From contig NC_073355.2 of the NCBI RefSeq assembly GCF_027580225.2, forward strand, positions 20,023,501 through 20,087,500: a DNA stretch of 64,000 nucleotides, in the 5' to 3' direction. Source of the stretch: Misgurnus anguillicaudatus. Taxonomy: Eukaryota > Chordata > Actinopteri > Cypriniformes > Cobitidae. The position numbers were made by a program, and so were the translations under genes. The notes under the pieces are model-generated. The model made no database searches and was not told the DNA's origin. It saw only the letters and a list, made by a program, of their open reading frames with translations. The first letter of the stretch is position 1, and each line of letters begins with the position of its first letter. This document shows positions 1-12,129 of the stretch, one piece after another.

Positions 1-656
1 AACTAAAGGATTACACACGTTGTCTCTCAAATGATCCAGATGTTTTGATTCAATTGTGGACAGTATACGATTATATTTGACAATTTTATTTTTTAAGACA
101 AAGACTGATGATGTGTTATGCTACTTAAGACATACAGTGGTCATTTGGGGAAATAACGATTATATTAACCATGAAAAGCAATGAGAGCCCTTTGTGAGAG
201 CCCTGATGCTTTTACTAAAGTTGCTTGTAATGCTTGCTTTCACTCAATGATATTAGAAACATAGACATATTTATTAATATATATTAACATATTGCCACAA
301 GTAACGGTGAAGTTTGCTGTCTCAGTATGGAGAATTATAGTACAAGTGTGTAATAAAATGTCGTGAATTGTAAAGAGGGCAATTGTGTAATTTAGGATGA
401 TGTTCTGAATGTATTGTCTTCTTAAAAGAATGAAAACAGTTGCATATAATGCCAATAAAAATGTCAGAACTTTTTATTGAAAACGTGTTTGTATAATGTT
501 GTAAACTTTTTGTGTTTAAGAAATCTTTTGGTAATGCTTCTGCAGAACTGTTAAGAGTAAAGTAACAATTTAAATGAAAGAAAAAGGAAAAAGAATAAAT
601 TAAAGTTTTATCACTATATTACTGTGGTCTCAGAAGTGCACAGAGAGGCCTGGGAT
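1..656. other. Gene-free left edge, possible 3' end of an upstream gene
   Basis: AT-rich sequence with no convincing coding exon on either strand. A poly(A) signal AATAAA at 454-459 is followed by GT/T-rich sequence, so this could be the tail of a + strand transcript whose exons lie left of the window. Nothing in the window proves that. Confidence 0.3.
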
Positions 657-912
657 TAAAGGAATAGTTCACCCAAAAAAGGAAATGTGTATGATCATTG
701 AACCTCGTGCACTGTTTTGCTGACACTTGTTTCTTTATTAAGCAGTCACCATGTGCTTTCACCACGTGCTGCCATTGTACTTGACTTATGCAGACCAATA
801 TTGTTTTCTCAGACAAAACAAAGTTTTTCATAATAATACAGGTTTGGAACACATGGGTAAATAAGTAATGATAGAAATTAAACTTTATTTATGGATGAAC
901 TATTCCTTTAAG
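657..912. mobile_element. Short terminal-inverted-repeat element (MITE), 'TAGTTCACCCA' family
   Basis: The left end reads AAAGGAATAGTTCACCCAAA and the right end is its imperfect inverse (GATGAACTATTCCTTTAA). Other members with the same ends lie at 11510-11785 and 26689-26957. No coding capacity. It sits directly upstream of the probable shmt1 promoter. Confidence 0.8.
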
Positions 913-1041
913 TCCGCTAGTCGGCTGGCCACGCCCCGCGGCGCCCTCATTGGTCCCCAAAATTCGCGGACTTTGACACGAGGAGGAAATCGACGCGAGA
1001 TAGAAAGTTGGTCGGGACCCACTTTAATCACATTTGTAAAG
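913..1041 (+). promoter_or_regulatory. shmt1: Probable shmt1 promoter and 5' UTR exon
   Basis: A locally GC- and CpG-rich stretch after AT-rich DNA. It contains a GC-box-like CCACGCCCCGC near 930 and an inverted CCAAT box (ATTGG, about 949-953). The sequence runs into a perfect splice donor, AAAG|GTAAGTG, after 1041. The next good acceptor in the right place is at 3249, just before the shmt1 ATG. A non-coding first exon of roughly 60-80 nt ending at 1041 is inferred; the transcription start is not visible. Confidence 0.5.
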
Positions 1042-1294
1042 GTAAGTGTACAACCTCTTATTTTATTTTAAGTGTGTGCACTCTAAAGCAAGGATCAGAT
1101 TTAGGGGTCAAATCTCAAACCTGTGAGCGCGTGCATGCGCTTCATGTTTTCGAGCAATATCAATCTAACTGTTATGCAAATCTGCGAACGTGAAAAGCAA
1201 ATTTTCATCTAATATTCGTATAAGTAACGTACAAAGAGGTATGTGTAACTTACAAATACATAAGTACAAAGTATGTGTGTTGTATAAGTTATTA

Positions 1295-2886
1295 GGGCCC
1301 GAGCACCGAGGAGCAGGCCAAAATGGCCTGCACCGAAAGGTGCGAAGCCCTATTGTTTTCCTTAGGATTATTATTTTTATTTTTTTTTTTATTTTTTTCA
1401 ACACTTGACCTAATTTGGGTCCCTTAACATACTCGAAAACTCTTGAAACTTGGCACACATGTCAGAGTCCCGTACCACTAGGCTCATGCAAAGGCTGAAA
1501 CACGGGCGTGGCACTGGGGCTCTGTAGCGCCCCCTGTAATGCAAAAACAAACATTGGTGCACAGATTGGGCAAGCATGTACGCACATGTACGAAAGTTGG
1601 TACGCATATAGATCTCATCGACCCGAACAACTTTCGCCCTCTAACATTTTAGCTCCGCCCAACAGGAAGTCCGCCATTTTGGATTGTTTAAAAAATGCAT
1701 GCGGTAAACTTTTGAATACTCCTCCTAGGGGATTCATGCAAATGACACCAAAAGTGGTGATCATGATGTCAAGACATTGGACTTGCTAAATTGCGAAGGG
1801 ATTTTTGATATCTCGAACGGTGTTGCCATGGCGAAGCGGCAAAGTCATGGCGAAATCAGAGAAACAGGAAGTGTCTAATATCTATGGCAAAAAATATCTT
1901 ATTGTGATGCCATGCGGGGTGTTTGTTCGTCTGAAGATTCCGATCGCATCGATGCGCCTATTGTGACTCCTGGGTATAGCGCCACCACCAGGCGGCAGGA
2001 AGTGTGTCAGTTACAAAGCTGGATTTTTTTGACAGTTCAATGCAATGTTCTTTTAAATACTCCTTCTAGAAAAATCATGCAATTGACACCAAAAGTGGTC
2101 AACATGATGACGAGACATGGTAGATGATAAATTGCGAAGGGATTTTTGATATCTCGAACGTTGTTCCCATGGCAACGTGTCAAACTTTACTTTCATTTTA
2201 AAGGCATATTTAAGCCTTACAGTTTCATGCAGTGAACTTTTAAATACTCCTTCTAGGATATTCATGCGATTGACACCAAAAGTGGTCAACATGATGCTGA
2301 GACATGGTAGATGATAAATTGCGAAGGGATTTTTGATATCTTGAATGTTGTTCCCATGGCAACGCGACAAATTTTACTTTCATTTTAAAGGCTTATTTAA
2401 GCATTACAGTTGCATGCGATGTTCTTTTAAATACTCCTTCTAGGTAAATAATGTTATTGACACCAGAAGTGGTCAACATGATGCTGAGACATTGTAGATG
2501 CTAAATTGCGAAGGAATTTTTGACATCTCGAACGCTGTTCCCATGGCAACACGTCAAACTTTACTTTTATTTCAGGCATATTTAAGGCTCTTGGCATGCT
2601 TAGATTAAATTTAAATTTGGCAAACACATCAGAGTTGTCGGCTGTTAAGTGTTGACAAAAACGTCAGATAAAGGCGTGTCTATTTAGTGTCTCACTAACG
2701 CCCCCATTTGTCTAAAATGTGGGGTTTCTTTTACCTACAGTACCTAAATGGATCAGTAGCAACATGAAATAGTCCACTGATATTTACCCACTTGATGCAC
2801 ATGCCCACCGTGCATCTTTTCCTCGGAGGCACCGTGTAGCGGTAAAAAAACGTGCGAGGGCCCGCCATCGCTGCTTGCAGCTATAT
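1295..2886. mobile_element. Fish interspersed repeat with GGGCCC ends and internal tandem units
   Basis: The left end is GGGCCCGAGCACCGAGG and the right end is GCGAGGGCCCGCCATCGCTG followed by CTTGCAGCTAT. This end pair recurs in many fish genomes. The interior holds tandem units with a 187-bp period: the landmark 'AATACTCCTTCTAG' recurs near 2058, 2245 and 2432, with a diverged copy near 1717. The element lies in the 5' UTR intron of shmt1. No transposase is visible, so I do not assign a superfamily. Confidence 0.7.
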
Positions 2887-3261
2887 TTATTCTTTGTAAC
2901 TATACGTTACTTTGCCAGATGTAGTTTTATTTTCGCGGGAAAAACCTTAAATACTAACAACTGCATATTTGGTTTGTTCAAAGTTGCTGATATAACAATT
3001 TTACTATAGTGTAATCGGTCATAAGCGTGGTCTGTGCTAGCAGCTGCAGTTATATATTTGATTGACAGCTGAGCCCACCAGACTGTTCATTACTGAACTC
3101 TAGTCTGACCAACAACAATAGATCTTAATCGCTGACTGAACAACATTTGTGAACCATCAATAAATCAGATTATGTTGAGTCAATCCATACAGACGGTTTC
3201 TACATAATGACTTTAATCTCATGTTTGAACTGAATCTGGTTTTCCCTAGAGATCATTAACT

Positions 3262-6200
3262 ATGGCTCAAATCAATGGCCATAATACTGAAACATGGAAA
3301 TCTCACAACAACATGATGCTGGAACCTCTGAGCACAAATGATCCTGAGGTGAGTGTGAAGACAAACCAACCTAACAAACACAGAGAACTGTGAACCACTG
3401 ACTAACATTAAAGTATATACTACTACTAATCAATGTCAAATCGAGTATTAATTTAATGTTTGAACAGGTATTTGAAATAATAAAGAAAGAGAAGAAGAGG
3501 CAGACGTATGGATTAGAGCTCATTGCATCTGAGAACTTCACCAGTCGAGCTGTTTTGGAAGCTCTGGGCTCTTGTATGAACAACAAGTACTCCGAGGGTT
3601 ATCCTGGGCAGAGGTATCATTTTGTGTTATCATGCCAATCAAAGCAGTATTATGTAATCATTTTATCAACCTTGAAATAAATGCATGTGTTTTTAGATAT
3701 TACGGAGGAACGGAGCACGTGGATGAATTGGAACGTTTGTGTCAGGCAAGAGCTCTGAAGGTTTACGGCCTTGACCCAGAAAAATGGGGAGTAAATGTTC
3801 AACCATACTCTGGTAGGTTTGTTTCTCAATATCATTAGCATTTGTTGCTAAAATGACGTAAGACGTGTGGAACATTTGCTCAGACACATTGTTCAAAATT
3901 TTGTTTTTCCCCCAGGGTCACCTGCAAACTTTGCCGTATACACAGCCATAGTGGAACCTCACGGGCGGATTATGGGTCTTGATCTGCCCGATGGCGGCCA
4001 TTTGACCCACGGGTTCATGACTGACAAAAAGAAAATCTCAGCCACCTCTATTTTCTTTGAGTCAATGCCTTATAAGGTGACTTTGTAGTTCAAATTGATA
4101 GTGTGGTGAAATCTTAAAACAAAAGTTAACCTAAATGAATGAAAATTGTGTCATTTATTTGCCTTCATGTTTTTCAAAAGAAAAAAAATGCTGTTGTATG
4201 TTTTCTAGGTCAACCCAGAAACTGGATATATTGATTACGACAGACTTGCAGAAAATGCTCGCCTCTTTCACCCCAGACTTATCATCGCAGGTTTGTGTAC
4301 TCTATTTACTTTTCTTGCAACAATTTAACTCTTTCACCGCCAGCGATTTTTAAAAAAGTTACCAGCCAGCGCCAGCGTTTTTCATGATTTTCACAAAAGG
4401 TTAATGCTCTCCAGAAAATGTTTTTCTTCAAATATATAAACATACAATATACCAAATGAAAGAACAGACCCTCTGCTTTCAAAAAAAAAAAAACGTCTCA
4501 TCCTACCTTCAGTAGTTCTTTTGTAATCAGCTTTTAAATATGGGTAGGTTTCTGCAAAAACACCACATTTTGAGCAAAAAGCAGAGATAATAAAATTTTT
4601 GTGACAGACTTTTCATAGAGATCCCATTCAGAGCGATCTATAAAACAGACACGGACATGCAGCAGCTTGCCATAGGGCAATACTTCCGGTTTTAAAAAGT
4701 TGCGGAAGGGCAACCTAGTGGATAATAGCGGTATTGCGGAAAGACGGAAATACTCGTCATTGGCGGGGAAGCGTTTTCTCTTGATTGACGAGACATCTCG
4801 TCTGGATGTTTGGCAGGGGGCGTATGTCTCCTTGCTCGGCATGAACTGGAGCGTACAGTACAGAGCAGCTGGAGAATGAGACGGTGCAGTAACGGACAGG
4901 ACCATGACTGGAAAAAAAGCTTCACAAAGGCTCTCTAATTGTTTCATTTCTTTGCTTAATATAATCGAGTTTTGTTATTGGACTTTTTTTGTTCTAGAAA
5001 GCTTTTAAAACCATTGTTGTCGCTCCATTAAGCAATGTGCATTTCATCTTTATTTGCTTGGCTTTCTTTCTCGGCTAACTTGCGAGTGACGTACATACTT
5101 GTGTTTGGGAGGAGTAAAGCGCTCACATGTGGCTTCATCAACCAGATGCATTTAATTCAATTCAATTTTATTTATATAGCGCTTTTCACAAGTGTTAATT
5201 GTTGAATATTTACACTTGTCCAGTTTCATTTGAACTGCGTCCCATACCACCTCCTGAAGTTGTTTGAGGGATCAGATTTAAATCTGTCTCGAAAACGTTT
5301 CGGGGGCATTTACACTTTTTTTTAACGATCTGGTAGCTATCCGATCAGAAAAAATGCATAAAGTGACCAGATGTAAAAAGGCCCTTACATGTTTTCTTGT
5401 AAATAAGTTTTTTTCTGACTCTTATGTTCGATATTTTCACTTTAATGGCAATGAAAGGTTATTAGTCACTCATGCCTTCTTTTCACAAATGCCACATTAG
5501 TCATTTCATTGGTTTTTAACCAAATTTGCATCAAAACCCTACATGCAAAAAAGTACATGCAAAATTCTCCACTTCTAAAAAGTCTCTAGTCACTCTTTCT
5601 TCACTATTCTTTCTGAAGGTAAAAGGCTAAAAAATCCAGCCAATATCAAAATATATTCAGTAAAACTCCATTAACCGGGTAAAAATATCCTGCACTTTGA
5701 TGTTTGCGCAGTGTTTATCCAATTCTTCTTTGCTGAAAAAACTGTGTTTAATGGATTTTGCCAATAAACCGGTATTTCTGAATGACCTGAGGCCAGAATT
5801 AAGTGGATTTAACCCTCAAACGGTCCTTGTTTTCTGTTTACACTACTGGCCCTTGGGGTATATATGACACCAAAATTTAAAGCATAATTGTAAGAAAAAT
5901 ATACATTTTCAATAATACAAATAATATATATTTTTTACTTCTCATCTACACAATAAAGTTATGTTTTGAGAGATTTTAAGTACTTTTGTACCCATTTACC
6001 ACTAAATTCTTCAACTACACCATTAGCTTGCCTGAAAAATATAAAACTTGTATGAAAAGTTTCATAAATTTGAAATTTCAAAATTGTAATAAATCTAAAT
6101 TTGATTTAAATAGTTTCTAGATATTAATAGTAATTTTATGTGTTGAATTCAGCCATTTGTTGTTTAGAAAAAAACATAAAAGTACAGTTTAGGAACTTAC

Positions 6201-8917
6201 AGTTCCGACCAACAGATGTCCATAGAGACCCATTTATTTCACTGGATGTGGCCAACTGCTCAAATCACTACTTTAGTGATGCATTTTGTGAATTTATGTG
6301 TATATAAGCATTGCATTAGAAAGGACATTAAAAATAAATATTTTAAATAGTAGAGTTTTTTTTTATTTTAATAAAAAAACATTAAATTATACAAAAAAGT
6401 AGTGCTTTTGGTTAGTAGCCTATTTTTTTTTAGGTTTAATTACACAGAATTCATGAGAATGTATTTCATAAAATGTCATAAAACTGTGGCACCATCTCGC
6501 GCCCCCCCCCAGTTTGAAAACCACTGCATTAAGTAACACCCCTTTTATATCTTTTTTCTGCATTTGTGGCTGATTTTATTTGCCAAATTCTGTACAAATG
6601 CGCTCTGTGACAGTCATACCTGTATGCGTTTGTATATGTATGAGCGTGTGTATGTATGAGCGTGTTTGTGTGTGTGTGTCTGAGCGAGAGAGAGAGAGCG
6701 TGTGTGTACATGTGCGTGCATTAGGTCACACCCCTTAATATCTTGTTTCCTGCGTTTGTGACTGATTTTATTTGCCAAATTCTATACAAATGCTCTCTCT
6801 CTCTCTATGTTTGTGTGAGCATGTGTTTTCTTCATTGAATTTGTGCACAGGCCTTCATGTACCAGGCCTTCATTTCTGTGTCAAAAATTTTTTAGATTTA
6901 TGCTGGATTTATTGATATTTTGACAAATGTAAAAAAAATTACCCATTTAATTTCCCATTCATTTTCAATTAGGTTCATATTGACCCCAAGGGACAGATTA
7001 ATAATTTTTTATATGCCTTCAAAACAACCGAATCAAGTCAATTTTTTGTGTATGTATAGATAGATAGAATATTTAGGAAAAGTCACAAAATATAATATCT
7101 CTGAGATAAAGGGAACCTTTTTTTAAACGAATGAAATGTTGTTTGGGGTCATATAGTATTTGAAAATATAATATGTGCTGATATAATATGTGTGTCTATC
7201 TAATTTTTGATGGAGATGGCATTTAGCGACTTTTGCATCTGAGCTCTTCAATCGTAAATATTTAATAGATTTGCTGGCCGAACATTTCAATGCCCCAGGA
7301 GTAAAGTATAATGCTCATAACCTTTAACAGTTTCATGAATTACCGTTCAGGCACCAGCTGCTATTCCCGTAACCTGGACTACTGTCGCCTGAGGAAGATA
7401 GCAGATGAGAATGGAGCCTATCTTCTGGCAGACATGGCCCACATTAGTGGTTTGATTGCTGCAGGACTGATTCCCTCTCCATTTGAGTACTGTGATGTTG
7501 TTTCCACCACTACCCACAAGACCCTGAGGGGTTGCAGAGCAGGCGTCATTTTCTTCAGAAAAGGTAAATTCAGTGTGAATCGATCTGACTTTCAATCGAA
7601 TAAATTAAAATCCCTCACAGACGTGTCATTTTGAATTATAGGAGTGCGCAGTGTTGATGCAAAGACTGGTAAAGAGACGCTGTATAACCTGGAGAGTCTC
7701 ATTAACCAGGCAGTGTTCCCTGGACTGCAGGGTGGTCCTCACAATCATGCCATTGCAGGTAAAAAATATATATTTTTTTGATTATTTTACTCTCCTGATT
7801 ACTTGATTCTGATTGGTCAATTGAGTCATTCACACTTTTAAATAACTTTTTTATGTGATGCACAGGGGTGGCTGTTGCTTTAAAGCAAGCTCTGACTCCA
7901 GAGTTTAAGACATATCAAATGCAAGTTCTGGCTAATTGCAAAGCATTAGCAGACATCCTTATGGAGAAGGGCTATAAAGTAGTTACAGGTCTTGAAAATA
8001 AGTTTTGGATGCGTTTGTTTCAATTCAGGTGGCTCGGATACTCATCTCATCTTGGTTGATCTGCGTCCAAAGGGAACTGATGGAGGAAGAGCAGAGAAAG
8101 TTCTGGAGGCGTGTGCCATCGCCTGCAACAAAAACACCTGCCCAGGTATTCATTCATTATAATTCATTGTTATTTATGTTTGAGCTTTTAGCAGATGTGT
8201 TTATGAAAAGCAAATTATTGGAGCGGTTTCCAGGACAGGGGTTATCCTAGTCCAAGACTAAAATGATTGAGCTGCCCTAATTTAAAAACACCCTGTACTG
8301 ATATATTAACATAGCCATTGTTTTCTCTCAGTATTGTTTTTTTGTTTTTTTTGCAAAAAACTTAAATGTCCTATATAACTAAGGCCTAGTCCTGGATTAA
8401 TCTAAACCCTGCCTGTGAAACTGACCCATTATTTATTTTGATAAATCGAAATTACTGTATTATATATTACTGGTTTACTTGTAAATTATTTTTTGAAAAT
8501 TGTTTCTTTACTGATCCTTGTCTGAAACATCCATAAAGGTGATAAAAGTGCCTTGCGACCAAGCGGACTTCGCTTAGGATCTCCAGCTCTCACGTCCAGA
8601 GGTCTGCTGGAAGACGATTTCCACAAGGTCGGCGAGTTCATTCACCAAGGTGGGTTTAATATGTGATATAACGTAACGTTAAAGCTTAATATACAAAGTT
8701 ATAACATGTTGGATGGTTAAAAATATATGTGTGTCTGACTTTAGGCATCGAGTTGACATTGGAGATTCAAAGAAACATGAATCCTAAAGCAACTTTGAAA
8801 GAGTTTAAGGATGAACTGGCTCAAAATGAGAAGTATCAACTGAAAATCAAGGAAATTCGGAAGGAGGTGGAGACTTTTGCTGGAAAGTTTCCCATGCCTG
8901 GGTTGCCAGAGTTATAA
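3262..8917 (+). CDS. shmt1: Serine hydroxymethyltransferase, cytosolic
   Basis: PLP enzyme that interconverts serine and glycine while passing a one-carbon unit to tetrahydrofolate in the cytosol. Coding exons: 3262-3348, 3468-3613, 3697-3812, 3916-4076, 4209-4290, 7351-7563, 7642-7758, 7866-7988, 8029-8145, 8539-8649, 8745-8917. They join in frame to 481 aa, close to the 483 of human SHMT1. The family signature [11 protein letters not shown] is in exon 2. The PLP-binding lysine is in [10 protein letters not shown] (about Lys254). The C-terminus ends MPGLPEL. The absence of a mitochondrial presequence and the start MAQINGHN favour the cytosolic form over shmt2. The ATG at 3262 is the first in the exon that opens at 3250. 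All introns are GT-AG. The 3-kb intron after exon 5 is packed with repeats. The gene converges on smcr8. Confidence 0.96.
4291..7350 (+). repeat. Repeat-filled large intron of shmt1
   Basis: A 3-kb intron with no coding exon. It contains a 'TCTTTCACCGCCAGCG' repeat from about 4330, a LINE/SINE tail-like piece near 5160-5200 (TTTATATAGCGCTTTTCACA), and an old repeat from about 5395 to 7265 whose two ends match a copy in a flii intron (29515-30865). A GT-rich and GA-rich microsatellite lies at about 6630-6715. A roughly 190-bp unit is tandemly duplicated: 'CTGATTTTATTTGCCAAATT' occurs near 6570 and 6760. Confidence 0.6.
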
Positions 8918-9283
8918 ATATTACTCGTCTGACATTTGGTCTTTCTGGAAAAAATCATTTCATTTGATGCGCACAGAGCTTTAAATACAGTTCAACAGTC
9001 TATTTCTATTGCCATTATGCACCTCCATAGACTTAAGAACTGTGATTGGATACTGTACTTCTTCTGTTTCTTTATGGCAAAATTTGTTGATTTGCTTGCT
9101 TGCTTGCATGAAAAGCCTAATTGTACACTGAAACAGACCGGCAGATGTGAAATATCTCTCTGTAACAATGCATTTGTACATGCAATATATAAAAAAAGTT
9201 AATATAAACTTGGGTAAGAAACTCATTTTTTTTATAAAATGTACTGTAATGCAAAGTCATTTCGGTTTCAAACCAAGAGTCCT
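8918..9283 (+). other. shmt1: shmt1 3' UTR / spacer
   Basis: Non-coding sequence directly after the shmt1 stop. I see no perfect AATAAA before the foldback element begins at 9284; weak A-rich variants occur near 9190-9205. The polyadenylation site is therefore unassigned. Confidence 0.4.
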
Positions 9284-10168
9284 TAAAGGAGTATTCCATT
9301 TTCTTAAAAGAAAAATCCAGATAATTTACTCACCACCATGTCATCCAAAATGTTGATGTCTTTCTTTGTTCAGTCGAGAAGAAATTATGTTTTTTGAGGA
9401 AAACATTGCAGGATTTTTCTCATTTTAATGGACTTTAATAGAGCCCAACATTTAATACTTAACTCAACACGTAACTGTTTTTTTTAACGGAGTTTCAAAG
9501 GACTATAAACAATCCCAAACGAGGCATAAGGGTCTTATCTAGCGAAACGATTGTAATTTTTGACAAGAAAAATAAAAAATATCCATTTTTAAACCAAAAC
9601 TTCTCGTCCAGATCCAGTCGTGATACGCCAGCTGACCCCACGCAATACGCCATGACGTCAAGAGGTCACAGAGGACGAACGCGAAACTCTGCCCCAGTGT
9701 TTACAAGTGTGTTGAAAGAGGACAGTTCCTACATTGTTGTATGTCAACTGATACTAATTAATGTCTTTGTGTGAGTTTATTGTTTACAATGGTCCGCAAA
9801 TGTGCGTTTTATATATGTAACACGTGACCTCCCTACGTCACTACGCATTTATGTTAGGTCGCGCTGGACCAGACCTAGACGAAAAGTTGTGGTTTAAAAG
9901 AGCATATTTTTTATTTTTATTTTCAAAAATGACAATCGTTTTGCTAGATAAGACCTTAATTTCTCGTTTGGGATCGTTTATAGACCTTTGAAACTCCGTT
10001 GAAAAAAACTGTTTAGTGCTGAGTTAAGTATTAAATGTTGGGCTCTATTAAAGTCCATTAAAATGAGAAAAATCCTGCAATGTTTTCCTCAAAAAACATA
10101 ATTTCTTCTTGACTGAACAAAGAAAGACATCAACATTTTGGTAAATTATCTGGAGTTTTCTTTTAACT
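9284..10168. mobile_element. Foldback DNA element of about 0.9 kb (copy 1)
   Basis: Long inverted arms. The left arm begins AAAGGAGTATTCCATTTTCT and includes GTTGATGTCTTTCTTTGTTC. The right arm carries the inverse, GAACAAAGAAAGACATCAAC, near 10118-10137. The interior is unique and has no transposase. A second copy lies at 61405-62316 with its interior in the opposite orientation. The element sits between the converging 3' ends of shmt1 and smcr8. Confidence 0.8.
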
Positions 10169-12129
10169 CTATATTGCAGCATAAGTATATGATTTTAAGG
10201 AAAGAGCACAGCACAGAGCTAAATAAGAAATAATTTATTGAAACTGAACTCAAGAGTAAATTCACAGTGGGCAGTAATTCAAAGCACAGGGGTGACCCGT
10301 GACATTTACTTAACATCCATAAATATTTTTCAAAAAAAGATTACACGTCACCTTTAACCCAGACAAGCTCACAATACTGTGGTGAAACAAATGAAAAGTA
10401 AAATGCAGCAACAAAAAAATGTACCATTAAGACAAGCAAATTTGTTCAAAAACAGTAAAAAGAAAGTAACCTTCTTAGAAGATAATGTGCGTATAATGGT
10501 ATGGCTTATTCTCAATTTACATTCAACAGACTCTGCATTTACATGCAAACCTGTCTCTGACAAATCAGTACAAAGGCCAATAATCACTGGGTGACTAAAA
10601 CAGACACACTTCTGATGGAACACAGTAGTGGTTAAAAGGCCTGTAATTTTGGACTGCAACTGCGATCACGCAGTAGTGCGAATAACAATTACAATGTTGT
10701 TTTTTTGCATCAACCACCATTATCATTCATTTCAGAATCACTGTGAGAACCAACAGAAACATGTGCCACACCATCCACACAGTAAATCATGCTGACATTG
10801 CTCACACACAACGATTTATATCAATTATTCATATTTAGAAAGGCTGAATTATACATGATATACAATGGAAGTCCCTATAAATTCCACCATATCTTCATGG
10901 TCTTCAAACATGCAAGTTGTGCAACAGATCTTCACAATGTGACATTTTAACATGCAGTACATTCTTTCACCTCGTTACATAAATACATCAAAACACACGA
11001 CAGTCTGCAATTCCATTTTTGCACTTAAAATCATAATCTCTTATGGATTATATATCAATCGTTTTCCATCAGATTCATATTTCAGATAATAAGGGCAAGA
11101 AGGTGAAAACTCGGCATGAATAATTCACTTGACTTATTCATAATTTAACAAGCCAAGAATGCCAGTACTAGGCGGCTTAAAATATTGACCAATCCACCAA
11201 TTGATGGTAAACTGATGGTTAATTAAAAAAATTTTTTTAAATTAGATTATAAAATGGCCTAATGGCACAGGCTACTATAGAAATGTAAATAGCAGCATAT
11301 TGAACACATAATACGGTTCACCTGACACTGCTATAAACACTATAGTAAATATACGCATAATATTCATGTTGCAACATTGCATGGCTTATGAATGTGGAAG
11401 AGCATTGTGAATTATTAAATAAGTTACCAGGATCAGATTAATTCATGATTAGGGACTCTCCATCTGTGCAGCTGTACCTGTCATAAAGCTTGTAGCCATC
11501 TCATCTTTAAATAAGGGACAGTTTAGTCCAAAATGAAAATTCTGCGATCATAAACACACAGGAAGATATTTGCAATCAAGCAGAAAGCACCACTGACTTC
11601 CAAAGGAAAACAAAATACAATGGAAGTCAATGGTGCTCAAAAACTGTTTGGTTACTAATACAAACATTGCTCAAAATATCTTCATTTATGTACTGCAAAA
11701 CAAATAAATTTGTACAGGTTTGTAACAACTTGAGGGCGAGAAAATTACGACAGGATTTTTACTTTTGGGTGAACTATCCTTTAAAAAAAAAACTGATTCA
11801 AAGTCAGTTATGACTATGGTGAAATTTTGCAGAATCCTAATTTTTATTTTTGAGCACCTTTTGTCAGGTCTTTAAATCACATGATCAGTTTTCTCTATTT
11901 GACCAAGAACGAACATTGTATGTTAAGTTGACTATATTTAAATATGTGCCACATTAAACAAATATTCAAGACCATGTTGGCAAAGTCAAACATTTAACCC
12001 TCTGCTTCCTGGAATGTCATGGGATTATTAAAAAAAATGATTTACAATTACATTCACTACATTTGGTCTCTTGATTTTATCTTGTTTATGGGAAACAGAA
12101 AGTCAGAAAACTGAATAAAACGGTCACAT
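10169..12129 (-). other. smcr8: smcr8 3' UTR (long) including a MITE
   Basis: No coding exon on either strand. On the minus strand a poly(A) signal AATAAA (plus-strand TTTATT at 10234-10239) could end a long smcr8 3' UTR of about 1.9 kb. A MITE of the 'TAGTTCACCCA' type occupies 11510-11785. The 3' UTR extent is inferred and needs transcript data. Confidence 0.45.
11510..11785. mobile_element. MITE, 'TAGTTCACCCA' family (second copy)
   Basis: The ends are inverted: AAGGGACAGTTTAGTCCAAA on the left and TTTTGGGTGAACTATCCTTT on the right. It has the same terminal design as 657-912 and 26689-26957. It lies within the presumed 3' UTR of smcr8. Confidence 0.75.
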
